Shown: positions 1 to 5,569, numbered from the stretch's first letter. The stretch: DNA of 6,372 bases from Gammaproteobacteria bacterium (GCA_030830425.1 JAURND010000045.1:1-6372), one strand, 5' to 3'. Notes: generated by a model from the sequence alone, not told the origin. Translations and numbers: made by a program.

Positions 1-30
1 AGCCAGATTGAATGATGTATTTGAGGCAAT

Positions 31-70
31 ACGCCATAATCCAGTCTCACTTTCAAGTTAAACCAGTATA
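31..70 (+). repeat. Degenerate copy C of the dispersed ~74-bp repeat, 5' part
   Basis: This stretch aligns without gaps to the minus-strand reading of the repeat copy just upstream of dnaB. It shares ACGCC, then GTCTCACTTTCA (44-55) and AGTATA (65-70). Positions 44-70 match in 22 of 27 bases by hand. The relationship continues on the far side of the inserted element at 69-145, where 146-167 matches the TTGAATTTAAGGGG module that follows copy B in the dnaB-rplI gap. Only the promoter-like end of the unit is preserved, and the part left of position 31 is too diverged to align. No coding function is seen in 1-189. Confidence 0.6.
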
Positions 71-145
71 TACCGCTCTTACTTGAAAGGACTGGTTTTT
101 AAAATACAAGACTGAAGAAAATACGATTGGGGTAAGAGCGGTATA
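69..145. mobile_element. Candidate 73-bp MITE with TA target duplication
   Basis: Perfect 12-bp terminal inverted repeats, TACCGCTCTTAC (71-82) and GTAAGAGCGGTA (132-143), bound a 73-bp non-coding element. It is flanked on each side by TA (69-70 and 144-145). A TA duplication is the hallmark of IS630/Tc1-mariner-type transposition, so a non-autonomous miniature element of that type is the natural reading. Support comes from the empty site. Deleting the element and one TA joins 31-70 to 146-167 and recreates the order AGTATA then TTGAATTTAAGGGG, seen uninterrupted on the minus strand at 2929-2904. There is no transposase in the window, and no second copy is visible, so mobility is inferred from structure alone. 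Confidence 0.6.
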
Positions 146-150
146 AACTG

Positions 151-193
151 TTGAATTTAAGGGGGCAGAAGAATACTTCCCCCTTAAATTCAA
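151..193 (-). terminator. 15-bp perfect inverted repeat at the 3' end of alr
   Basis: TTGAATTTAAGGGGG (151-165) and its exact complement (179-193) form a 15-bp stem with a 13-nt loop. The stem overlaps the alr stop codon at 190-192. It is probably the 3' boundary of the dnaB-alr transcript, but there is no U-tract after it on the minus strand. It is therefore not a canonical intrinsic terminator, and it may act as a 3' stability or bidirectional hairpin. Each arm is itself a copy of the module found at 2904-2917, so the hairpin looks like two inverted repeat copies. Confidence 0.5.
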
Positions 194-205
194 ACAGATG
201 ATACT
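180..205 (-). repeat. TTGAATTTAAGGGG module overlapping the end of alr
   Basis: Read on the minus strand, these 26 bases match 2929-2904 in 24 positions, starting with AGTAT and ending with TTGAATTTAAGGGG. A further inverted copy lies at 142-167. The segment supplies the alr stop codon and its last four codons, so the C-terminal tail of the racemase is repeat-derived in this strain. Confidence 0.6.
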
Positions 206-1260
206 GGCACCCGAGTGGTGACTTTGCAAACTAATTCATATCCAATCGTACCCGCGCAGGCGGCAATCTCTTCAACGGGCAGCCCTTTTCCCCATAACAC
301 AACTGGATCTCCTCGCTTTGCATGAGGTTGATTTTTCAAGTCAACCGTGATCAAGTCCATGGATACGCGCCCAATCAAAGTACATCGTTGCCCATTGACC
401 AGTATAGGCGTGCCTGATTTTGCATGGCGCGGGTAACCATCTCCATAACCCATACTCACTACGCCTATCTTCATATCTTTGGGGCAAACCCAGGTAGCAC
501 CATAGCCAATACTGTCTCCTTTGCATACTTCTTTCACTGAGATCAAACGAGCCATCAATGTCATAGCCGGTTTTAGTCCAAACATCAAACCTGTTTGATC
601 TGCAAAAGGAGAAATGCCATATAGCAAAATACCAGGTCTAACCCAATCTGCATGTATCTGTGGTCTATCAATCATTGCCGCAGAACAGGCCAAACTGCGT
701 AGTCCTGGCCATGATGCGACCGCCTGATTGAATTGTGCAATTTGTGTGACGGTATGTGGATGATTTCGTTGATCAGAACAAGCCAAATGGGTCATAACAA
801 CAAGTGGTTTTTTTACTTGAGGATGATCTAATAGTGCTTGATGAGCACTTGCAGCGTGTTCAGGCAAAAAACCTAATCGTCTCATGCCCGTATCAATTTT
901 TAGCCATACACCCAATGGAGATGACAAGGATGTCTGCTGCAATAATTGAATTTGATCGAAATGGTGGATAACTGCGGTGAGCTGATAATCTAGCATGCAT
1001 GTTAATTCTGCTTCATCAAAAAAACCGCTCATGACCACAAGCGGCTGTTGAATGCCTGCCTGACGCAATGCGATGGCTTCATCGATAGTGGCAACCCCAA
1101 ATGCGTTGGCTTGGGGTAGTGCTTTTGCAACCGAGACTAGACCATGGCCATATGCGTTGGCTTTTATCATCGCCATCACATTAGCAGAAGGTGCTATTTT
1201 TTTGATTTGCGCAAAATTATGCTCCAGTGCAGAAATATCTATTTGTACACACGCACGCAT
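190..1260 (-). CDS. alr: Alanine racemase
   Basis: This PLP-dependent cytoplasmic enzyme interconverts L- and D-alanine, supplying D-alanine for peptidoglycan. The product is 356 aa, normal for the family. Seen in sequence: the PLP-lysine motif IKANAYGHG, with K33 as Schiff-base lysine and Y37 next to it; KIDTGMRRLGF at 121-131, containing the family's conserved Lys and Arg; ACSAAMID; WVRPGILLYG at 206-215; and the second catalytic base Y253 in SIGYGATW. MGYGDGYPR (270-278) and IGRVSMD (296-302) complete the C-terminal beta domain. The start at 1260 gives MRACVQIDISALEHN, the usual N-terminus. An in-frame start at 1347 would overlap dnaB by 86 nt and is not favoured. The ATG follows the dnaB stop by one base, so translation is probably coupled; GGAA about 11 nt upstream is a weak ribosome site. 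The last residues (VSSV) lie inside a dispersed repeat. Confidence 0.97.
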   Translation of the reverse strand: MRACVQIDISALEHNFAQIKKIAPSANVMAMIKANAYGHGLVSVAKALPQANAFGVATIDEAIALRQAGIQQPLVVMSGFFDEAELTCMLDYQLTAVIHHFDQIQLLQQTSLSSPLGVWLKIDTGMRRLGFLPEHAASAHQALLDHPQVKKPLVVMTHLACSDQRNHPHTVTQIAQFNQAVASWPGLRSLACSAAMIDRPQIHADWVRPGILLYGISPFADQTGLMFGLKPAMTLMARLISVKEVCKGDSIGYGATWVCPKDMKIGVVSMGYGDGYPRHAKSGTPILVNGQRCTLIGRVSMDLITVDLKNQPHAKRGDPVVLWGKGLPVEEIAACAGTIGYELVCKVTTRVPVSSV

Positions 1261-1261
1261 T

Positions 1262-2815
1262 TTAAAAGTTTCCGGTATCATCCCCAATCTCATTTTCAGG
1301 TATAGCATGAATATGAGGTGAGTTCGTATATTTTTCGCGCAATCCAATTTCTCGTTTTAAGGGTATTTCTGAAGCGTTATTTGATTGGTGTATTTTAGAA
1401 TTTGAGCTAGCTTGATTCGCTGGAACGGTATAACTGCCATCTGCTAAATTTTCAAAACGGGTATATTCTCCAAAAAAACGTAACTTAACACGACCGATAG
1501 GACCGTTTCGTTGTTTTGAAATAATAATTTCGGCAATCCCTTTGTCTGTCGTATTTTCGTTATACACCTCGTCGCGATAAATAAATGCAATCACATCTGC
1601 ATCTTGCTCTATCGCGCCTGATTCGCGCAGATCTGACATGATCGGTCGACGATCGCCTCGTTGTTCCAAACCTCGATTCAACTGAGATAAAGCAACAACC
1701 GGCACTTTCAATTCTCGGGCTAAACTTTTCAAGCTACGAGAAATTTGTGAGATCTCAAGATTACGATTTTCTTTAAATCCAGGCACTTGCATTAACTGCA
1801 AATAATCAATCACGATTAAGCCCAGTTCACCATTACACTGGCGCATGAGGCGCCTGGCTCTGGCTCTAACTTCAGCAGGATGTAAACTCGGCGTATCATC
1901 TAAGTATAAAGGCATTTGTGAAAAAGCAGATACCGCCCCAGTAACGCGTCCCCATTCTTCGCCTGATAATTTAGCAATTCGAAGATTGTGTTGATTCACG
2001 CGCCCCCATGAGGAAATCAAGCGCAAAGCTAATTGCTCGCCTGACATTTCCATACTAAATACTAATACCGGTTTCTTTTTTTGCACCAGTACATTTTCAG
2101 CCAAGTTCATCGCAAATGCTGTTTTACCCATGGATGGTCTGGCTGCAATGATAATCAGATCTCCTGGCTGTAATCCTGAGGTCATGTGATCCAAATCGAC
2201 AAAACCCGTTGGCATACCGGTAATATGGTCTGTAGACAATTGCAATTCTGATAACCGTTCAAATGCTTTTGCCATGATCTGGCTGCTTTTGACTGGCTCT
2301 GATCGATGTTGACCTTGCTCTGCAATCGCAAATACTTTACCTTCTGCTTCATCTAGTAATTCAGCACTAGAACGATTCTCTGGGTGAAATGCTAAATCAG
2401 CAATCTCATGGGCAGTGCTAATTAATCGACGTAAAACAGATCGCTCACGTACAATTTGTGCGTATGCAGCAATATTAGCGACACTGGGAACTCGATTGGC
2501 AACTTCATATAAATAAGTTTCTCCACCAATACTTTCTAGGGTATTGTGTGCTTTTAATGTTTCAGTAACCGTGATCAAGTCAAAAGGCTGTTGGCGAGAT
2601 GCCAACTCTGTGATTGCAGCAAAAATCAATCGGTGAGCTTGTTGATAGAAGTCAGTTTCAATGAGGACATCAGAAACTTCATCCCAAGATTGATTGTCAA
2701 TAAGCAGCCCACCAATGACAGATTGTTCAGCCTCTATGGAGTGTGGCGGAATTTTAACCGCTTGGGTTTTTGCATCGCTTTTGGAGTGAGTACTTGAGCT
2801 GTTTTTTTTAGTCAT
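1262..2815 (-). CDS. dnaB: Replicative DNA helicase DnaB
   Basis: Hexameric 5'-3' helicase that unwinds DNA at the replication fork and is loaded at oriC. The product is 517 aa, against about 470 in E. coli. The N-terminal domain begins at HSIEAEQSVIGGLLIDN (25-41). The RecA-like motor has Walker A ARPSMGKT (225-232), FSMEMS with E256, and Walker B LIVIDYLQLM (333-342). Then come the ALSQLNRGLEQR segment with DLRESGAIEQDADVIAF (395-411), and KQRNGP (434-439) with the arginine-finger candidate R436. Extra length is in a 20-residue polar leader and a Ser/Asn-rich tail of about 50 residues after FEN (454-456). No Shine-Dalgarno is obvious before the ATG at 2815, and a repeat-borne promoter would leave almost no leader. 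The stop is one base from the alr start. Confidence 0.98.
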   Translation of the reverse strand: MTKKNSSSTHSKSDAKTQAVKIPPHSIEAEQSVIGGLLIDNQSWDEVSDVLIETDFYQQAHRLIFAAITELASRQQPFDLITVTETLKAHNTLESIGGETYLYEVANRVPSVANIAAYAQIVRERSVLRRLISTAHEIADLAFHPENRSSAELLDEAEGKVFAIAEQGQHRSEPVKSSQIMAKAFERLSELQLSTDHITGMPTGFVDLDHMTSGLQPGDLIIIAARPSMGKTAFAMNLAENVLVQKKKPVLVFSMEMSGEQLALRLISSWGRVNQHNLRIAKLSGEEWGRVTGAVSAFSQMPLYLDDTPSLHPAEVRARARRLMRQCNGELGLIVIDYLQLMQVPGFKENRNLEISQISRSLKSLARELKVPVVALSQLNRGLEQRGDRRPIMSDLRESGAIEQDADVIAFIYRDEVYNENTTDKGIAEIIISKQRNGPIGRVKLRFFGEYTRFENLADGSYTVPANQASSNSKIHQSNNASEIPLKREIGLREKYTNSPHIHAIPENEIGDDTGNF

Positions 2816-2824
2816 AACTAAAGA

Positions 2825-2855
2825 TCTATACTCGTTCTTCCTGAAAGTGAGACAA
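2825..2855 (-). promoter_or_regulatory. Candidate dnaB promoter inside repeat copy A
   Basis: On the minus strand, TTGTCT (2855-2850) and TATAGA (2830-2825) are separated by 19 nt, longer than the sigma-70 optimum of 17. A start about 7 nt past the -10 would fall near 2818, leaving a 5' leader of only a few bases. The same arrangement occurs in copy B with a perfect TATAAT. The hexamers are partial matches, so this is a candidate only. Confidence 0.35.
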
Positions 2856-2900
2856 AATCAGGGCGTTTTTCGCGAAACGTCCCGACGAAAGTCAGGATCC
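2827..2900 (-). repeat. Dispersed ~74-bp repeat, copy A
   Basis: Direct repeat of copy B, 96-97 bp away, with roughly three-quarters identity by hand alignment and one indel. Shared blocks, read on the plus strand, are TATACTC, AGACAAAA, TTTTCGCGAA, CGTCCC, CGAAAG and GATCC. It contains an internal hairpin (GGGCGTTT against AAACGTCCC, 2861-2883, one bulge). The dnaB-proximal end carries the promoter-like hexamers. A degenerate third copy is at 31-70. Confidence 0.7.
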
Positions 2901-2903
2901 ATG

Positions 2904-2929
2904 CCCCTTAAATTCAAGCAGATTATACT
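2904..2929 (-). repeat. TTGAATTTAAGGGG module between repeat copies A and B
   Basis: On the minus strand this runs from AGTATA through TTGAATTTAAGGGG and joins copy B to copy A. It matches the end of alr (180-205) in 24 of 26 bases and the plus-strand segment 142-167 nearly as well. It serves as the uninterrupted reference for the site occupied by the element at 69-145. Confidence 0.65.
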
Positions 2930-2952
2930 CATCTGACTGCAAAGTCAGACAA
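2922..2952 (-). promoter_or_regulatory. Promoter-like hexamers in repeat copy B
   Basis: On the minus strand there is a perfect TATAAT (2927-2922), with TTGTCT (2952-2947) 19 nt upstream. If active it would start transcription about 100 nt before dnaB. The -10 is strong, but the -35 and spacing are not. Confidence 0.35.
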
Positions 2953-2996
2953 AACCGGGGCATTTTCGCGAAGCGTCCCAGCGAAAGCCGAGATCC
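2924..2996 (-). repeat. Dispersed ~74-bp repeat, copy B
   Basis: Direct repeat of copy A in the same orientation. The minus-strand reading begins with GGATCTCGGCTTTCGC and ends with GAGTATA. Its left-hand GC-rich part resembles the GGATC-CTTTCG class of intergenic palindromic repeats widespread in proteobacteria; that resemblance is from memory and was not searched. Confidence 0.7.
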
Positions 2997-2997
2997 A

Positions 2998-3026
2998 GCT
3001 GGCAACCGCATAGGTGGATTGCCAGC
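2998..3026. repeat. 8-bp GC-rich inverted repeat
   Basis: GCTGGCAA (2998-3005) and TTGCCAGC (3019-3026) form a perfect stem with a 13-nt loop. It sits at the junction between repeat copy B and the ~88-bp block. No U-tract follows on either strand, so it is not called a terminator. Confidence 0.5.
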
Positions 3027-3104
3027 AATGAGGGGTATTTCTACAAACAACTTTCACAAGAAGGCCTTTATTTTAAGCACTTTAAAGGTTAGCGGGAATT
3101 GCTG
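3017..3104 (-). repeat. ~88-bp intergenic block, copy 1 (3' of rplI)
   Basis: Colinear with 4802-4888. The shared core AACAACTTTCACAAGAA (3046-3062) is identical over 17 bp. It is preceded by GCAATG and TATTT matches and followed by AGCGGGAATT (3091-3100). The interval 3063-3090 is less conserved between the copies. This copy lies 87 nt past the rplI stop codon. Function is unknown. Confidence 0.65.
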
Positions 3105-3128
3105 TATTGATGAAAATTCTCTATCTCT

Positions 3129-3150
3129 CATCATATAAAAAGATATGATG
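3129..3150 (-). other. Hairpin downstream of rplI
   Basis: CATCATAT (3129-3136) and ATATGATG (3143-3150) form a perfect 8-bp stem with a 6-nt loop, 41 nt past the rplI stop. It is AT-rich and lacks a following U-tract, so it is at best a weak terminator or a processing hairpin. Confidence 0.35.
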
Positions 3151-3191
3151 GCTCTCATTGCACATTTTTAACAGGAATTGCTGTCGCTATT

Positions 3192-3647
3192 TTATTTGGC
3201 GGCTTCTGGTAAGATATTCAATTTAATGGTCGCACGAATATCCGAATGGAACATCAGTTCAACATCATGTTCTCCAAGCAAACGAATCACCCCATTAGGT
3301 AATAAAATCTCGTTCTTGCTGATTTGAGGGTCTGTTGCTATCAATGCATGAACAATATCTTTGGCAGCAATAGAACCAAACAGTTTGCCTTCATCTCCTG
3401 CCTTTGCTCGTATGGTTACCACAAGATCCATAAACTTTTCTGCTCGAACTTGAGCGACAACAAAAGCTTCGTGCGCTTTTTTCTCAAGCTCAGCTCTCTT
3501 CTGTTCAAATTTAGCGATATTTTCAACAGTCGCTGGCGAAGCTTTGCCATAGGGGATTAAATAGTTTCGACCATAACCGGATTTTACTTTGATTTTATCG
3601 CCTAAATTACCTAAGTTATGAACTTTTTCTAATAAAATAACTTGCAT
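3192..3647 (-). CDS. rplI: 50S ribosomal protein L9 (bL9)
   Basis: bL9 binds 23S rRNA near the base of the L1 stalk and projects from the 50S subunit. The product is 151 aa (149 in E. coli). It starts MQVILLEKVHNLG, and the L9 signature is intact in GNLGDKIKVKSGYGRNYL (13-30), followed by IPYGKA (31-36). The middle holds the charged connecting helix (about 42-75, FEQKRAELEKKAHEAF and on). The C-terminal RNA-binding domain includes GKLFGSIAAKDI. The ATG at 3647 is chosen because GAGAG lies about 8 nt upstream and the family N-terminus begins there. A longer frame from 3692 would translate a hairpin repeat into MAKLAETLF and is rejected. It lies 100 nt after the DUF2232 gene, probably in the same transcript. 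Confidence 0.97.
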   Translation of the reverse strand: MQVILLEKVHNLGNLGDKIKVKSGYGRNYLIPYGKASPATVENIAKFEQKRAELEKKAHEAFVVAQVRAEKFMDLVVTIRAKAGDEGKLFGSIAAKDIVHALIATDPQISKNEILLPNGVIRLLGEHDVELMFHSDIRATIKLNILPEAAK

Positions 3648-3676
3648 GGTTTTATCTCTCTCATTAAATAACGTTT

Positions 3677-3708
3677 CAGCAAGTTTCGCCAAAACGCGAA
3701 ACTTGCTG
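3677..3708 (-). repeat. CAAAAC-loop hairpin repeat, copy 1 (rplI leader)
   Basis: A perfect 13-bp stem (3677-3689 with 3696-3708) closes a 6-nt loop, CAAAAC on the plus strand. It lies 29 nt upstream of the rplI start, in the leader or DUF2232-rplI spacer. A second copy with the same loop is at 4684-4712, where one T-A pair has become C-G with both arms changed. The missing U-tract argues against a terminator. Confidence 0.65.
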
Positions 3709-3747
3709 CCTAAAATAATTGGGTAGCTCCCATTTTCTTTATAACAC

Positions 3748-4674
3748 TCAAGCCGTGGGATTTGAAGGGGGGTTGATCATTGACCGATGTCGTAATTTAC
3801 GAAAATCAAATAAGCTATCTGTTAAAGCCATGACAATCAGGATTGTCACGAAATAGGGTGAAAATACCAATAATCCCACATAAAGAGACATTAATACTAT
3901 CGTACGTCGCTTACTTTTTTCAGGTAATATGCCATAAATTAACGCAAACCCGGCAAAAAATAAAGGCAGCAATAATACGGGAAATATATCCATGAGCAGT
4001 GTCATGCCAAAACAAGCCCCTGCTGCAACAAGAGTAACGAACCCAGAATAAAGAGGACTTAACAATAACTGCCGCCACTCCATTTTTAAGCCTACAGGAT
4101 TAAACAAATTTGCCTGCCAGGCTCGCGCTAACAGCAAAAAAAACACATTTACCGTCATGACCGCTACAACAACAATACCTGTTCCAAAATAAGCAATTTG
4201 GTGGATCAACTCTTCCCATTCCTTAGGCGTTATTTTTAGAAACACCGGCTTTAGCTGATCGACAAAAGGACTGAGCTGAACAAACCACCAACCACTAAGA
4301 TCAGACATGAATAGATGAAACAGCAGTACACAAATAATACTAAGGCATGTGGCAAAATATAGCGTCTTCGACCATAGATTGCTGTGACATAATACAGATG
4401 CTAACAACCAGAGCATCAATATTTTACCTAATCCTGAAAATACAAATTGCTCAAAACCCATATGAAGGCTGGCAATCAATAGGATCATCAATGGCCAACT
4501 GGCGACCCAAAAACCCGCTTTAGGGCCATTGTGCAACGTCACCAAAGCGACAACAATCATGACAATGGGTAACGTGGGCAGTTGGAATGCTGATAAAAAA
4601 GCACACAAAGAGGCGACTAAGATCGCATGAGATCGCTTTTGGGTAAGATACAAACCAATATGTTTTAATATCAT
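3748..4674 (-). CDS. DUF2232-type integral membrane protein
   Basis: A hydrophobic inner-membrane protein of 308 aa with about eight predicted membrane segments by eye. These fall near 17-45 (possibly two helices), 55-77, 80-97, 104-125, 163-186, 210-248 and 258-286. Two short motifs recalled as typical of the proteobacterial family at this locus are present: LLARAWQANLFNP (181-193) and the C-terminal LTDSLFDFRKLR (284-295). Position between rpsR and rplI supports the assignment, as in Pseudomonas. Molecular function is not established, and no catalytic residues are recognised. The ATG at 4674 is preferred to an upstream GTG at 4746, because the extra 24 residues would be encoded by a hairpin repeat and precede a normal membrane-protein N-terminus. 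The ribosome-binding site is weak and lies inside that hairpin. Confidence 0.8.
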   Translation of the reverse strand: MILKHIGLYLTQKRSHAILVASLCAFLSAFQLPTLPIVMIVVALVTLHNGPKAGFWVASWPLMILLIASLHMGFEQFVFSGLGKILMLWLLASVLCHSNLWSKTLYFATCLSIICVLLFHLFMSDLSGWWFVQLSPFVDQLKPVFLKITPKEWEELIHQIAYFGTGIVVVAVMTVNVFFLLLARAWQANLFNPVGLKMEWRQLLLSPLYSGFVTLVAAGACFGMTLLMDIFPVLLLPLFFAGFALIYGILPEKSKRRTIVLMSLYVGLLVFSPYFVTILIVMALTDSLFDFRKLRHRSMINPPSNPTA

Positions 4675-4683
4675 TGATTCATC

Positions 4684-4712
4684 AGCAATTCCGCCAAAAC
4701 GCGGAACTTGCT
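4684..4712 (-). repeat. CAAAAC-loop hairpin repeat, copy 2 (DUF2232 leader)
   Basis: AGCAATTCCGC (4684-4694) pairs with GCGGAACTTGCT (4701-4712) around the loop CAAAAC, with one bulged base. It ends 9 nt before the DUF2232 ATG on the minus strand, so the only GGA-like ribosome site there (GGAATT) would be sequestered in the stem. Relative to the copy at 3677-3708 it has a paired substitution and one deletion. Confidence 0.6.
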
Positions 4713-4758
4713 TCCTTGTTTTAACGCATCGATTGGACAAGTCCACGCTCGCGACCAG

Positions 4759-4787
4759 TAAGGGGAAGCATCGCCATCTTCCCCTTA
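4759..4787 (-). other. GC-core hairpin between rpsR and the DUF2232 gene
   Basis: TAAGGGGAAG (4759-4768) and CTTCCCCTTA (4778-4787) form a perfect 10-bp stem with a 9-nt loop. The TTAAGGGG arm resembles the module in the alr 3' hairpin. It could attenuate or protect message between the two ribosomal genes and the membrane protein gene. No U-tract follows, so a Rho-independent terminator is not claimed. Confidence 0.5.
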
Positions 4788-4801
4788 ATAATCACTGATT
4801 C

Positions 4802-4888
4802 GGTTGTCCGCAATGGGACTATTTACGACGAACAACTTTCACAAGAAACCTTTTTTTTGGGTCCCGTTTAAAAAAGCGGGAATTACTG
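4802..4888 (-). repeat. ~88-bp intergenic block, copy 2 (3' of rpsR)
   Basis: Colinear with 3017-3104, sharing the exact 17-bp core AACAACTTTCACAAGAA (4831-4847) and GCGGGAATT near the end. It begins only 8 nt past the rpsR stop codon. An internal CCCG/CGGG stem (4863-4880) with an A/T-rich interior is present here but not in copy 1. Confidence 0.65.
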
Positions 4889-4896
4889 AGATGCTA

Positions 4897-5157
4897 TTAA
4901 TGCTTATCCGTATAAGGCATCAAAGCTAAATATCGAGAAACCTTAATGGCATTTGACATCTGACGTTGATATTTTGCTGCTGTTCCTGTAATACGGCTTG
5001 GCAAAATACGCCCCGATTCCATCACATAATCTAATAATAGTGTGACATCTTTATAATCGATAGACTTTACTTCTCCTTTCGTAAACCGGCAATATTTTTT
5101 ACGTCTAAAATTATTATTTTGGTCTGGACGTCTTTCATTATTTCTTTGGCTAGACAT
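4897..5157 (-). CDS. rpsR: 30S ribosomal protein S18 (bS18)
   Basis: bS18 forms a heterodimer with bS6 and binds the central domain of 16S rRNA on the 30S platform. The product is 86 aa (75 in E. coli), the excess being a polar N-terminal arm rich in Asn, Gln and Arg (1-20). The core is clear: [19 protein letters not shown] (20-38), then [13 protein letters not shown] (47-59), and [14 protein letters not shown] (70-83). The usual AIKRAR is AIKVSR here. The ATG at 5157 has GGAG 9 nt upstream, whereas a TTG at 5172 in the same frame would itself overlap that ribosome site and is not favoured. The gap to rpsF is 16 nt, so the two are co-transcribed. Confidence 0.97.
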   Translation of the reverse strand: MSSQRNNERRPDQNNNFRRKKYCRFTKGEVKSIDYKDVTLLLDYVMESGRILPSRITGTAAKYQRQMSNAIKVSRYLALMPYTDKH

Positions 5158-5173
5158 GTTTTTTTGCTCCAAA

Positions 5174-5536
5174 TTATTTACGAATATCTTCGTTTACGAC
5201 TGCTGCTGTTTGAGGTGTAGATTTACGCATCATTGGAGAAGGCTCTGTGATTGCAGTATCTCTGCTTAAAATTAGATTACGCATCACTGCATCATTATAT
5301 CGAAAAGCAGTTCTGAGTGCCTCTAAGGTTTCTTTTCCGCATTCAATATTAAAGAGCAAATAGTGCGCTTTATGCAGTTTTTTGATGGGATAAGCTAATT
5401 GGCGTCTTCCCCAATCTTCAAATCGATGAATTTGACCTTGACCTTCTTTGATTGTCGCCTCATAGCGTTTAACCATGCCAGAAACTTGTTCACTTTGGTC
5501 AGGATGAATCAGTAATACCACTTCATAATGTCTCAT
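5174..5536 (-). CDS. rpsF: 30S ribosomal protein S6 (bS6)
   Basis: bS6 is the partner of bS18 on the 30S platform. The product is 120 aa, and the ferredoxin-like fold is evident from [14 protein letters not shown] (1-14), [21 protein letters not shown] (39-59) and [12 protein letters not shown] (78-89). The residues after about 95 form a flexible tail ([25 protein letters not shown] region), as is common in the family. The start is fixed by the invariant N-terminus and by AGGA 7 nt upstream. It is the first gene of the cluster. No priB follows it, unlike in Escherichia. Confidence 0.97.
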   Translation of the reverse strand: MRHYEVVLLIHPDQSEQVSGMVKRYEATIKEGQGQIHRFEDWGRRQLAYPIKKLHKAHYLLFNIECGKETLEALRTAFRYNDAVMRNLILSRDTAITEPSPMMRKSTPQTAAVVNEDIRK

Positions 5537-5550
5537 AAAAGGATCCTTTT
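5537..5550 (-). promoter_or_regulatory. Palindromic ribosome-binding site of rpsF
   Basis: AAAAGGATCCTTTT is a perfect 14-bp palindrome immediately before the rpsF ATG, and the AGGA ribosome-binding sequence is inside it. In RNA it would have too tight a turn to be a stable hairpin by itself, but it could promote dimerisation or mask the site. It identifies the rpsF start. Confidence 0.6.
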
Positions 5551-5569
5551 GGTATGATTAGACTTTTTT

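Noticed and set aside
1073..1321. Plus-strand open frames within alr, dnaB and rplI (also at 2591-2797 and 3324-3560)
   Set aside because: They are antisense to well-conserved genes and have no recognisable products or ribosome sites.
1261..1347. Upstream start extending alr by 29 residues
   Set aside because: It would lie within the dnaB end; the family N-terminus MRACVQIDISALEHN begins at 1260.
2816..3191. CRISPR array or tRNA in the repeat-rich gap
   Set aside because: The repeats are long, diverged and not regularly spaced, and no cloverleaf or TTCRA-type T-loop is seen.
3648..3692. Upstream start extending rplI by 15 residues
   Set aside because: The extension is the translated CAAAAC-loop hairpin; a ribosome site and the conserved bL9 N-terminus support 3647.
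4675..4746. GTG start extending the DUF2232 protein by 24 residues
   Set aside because: The extra residues are encoded by spacer and hairpin repeat and are charged, unlike the following membrane-protein N-terminus.
5158..5172. TTG start extending bS18 by five residues
   Set aside because: It overlaps the GGAG ribosome site that serves the ATG at 5157.
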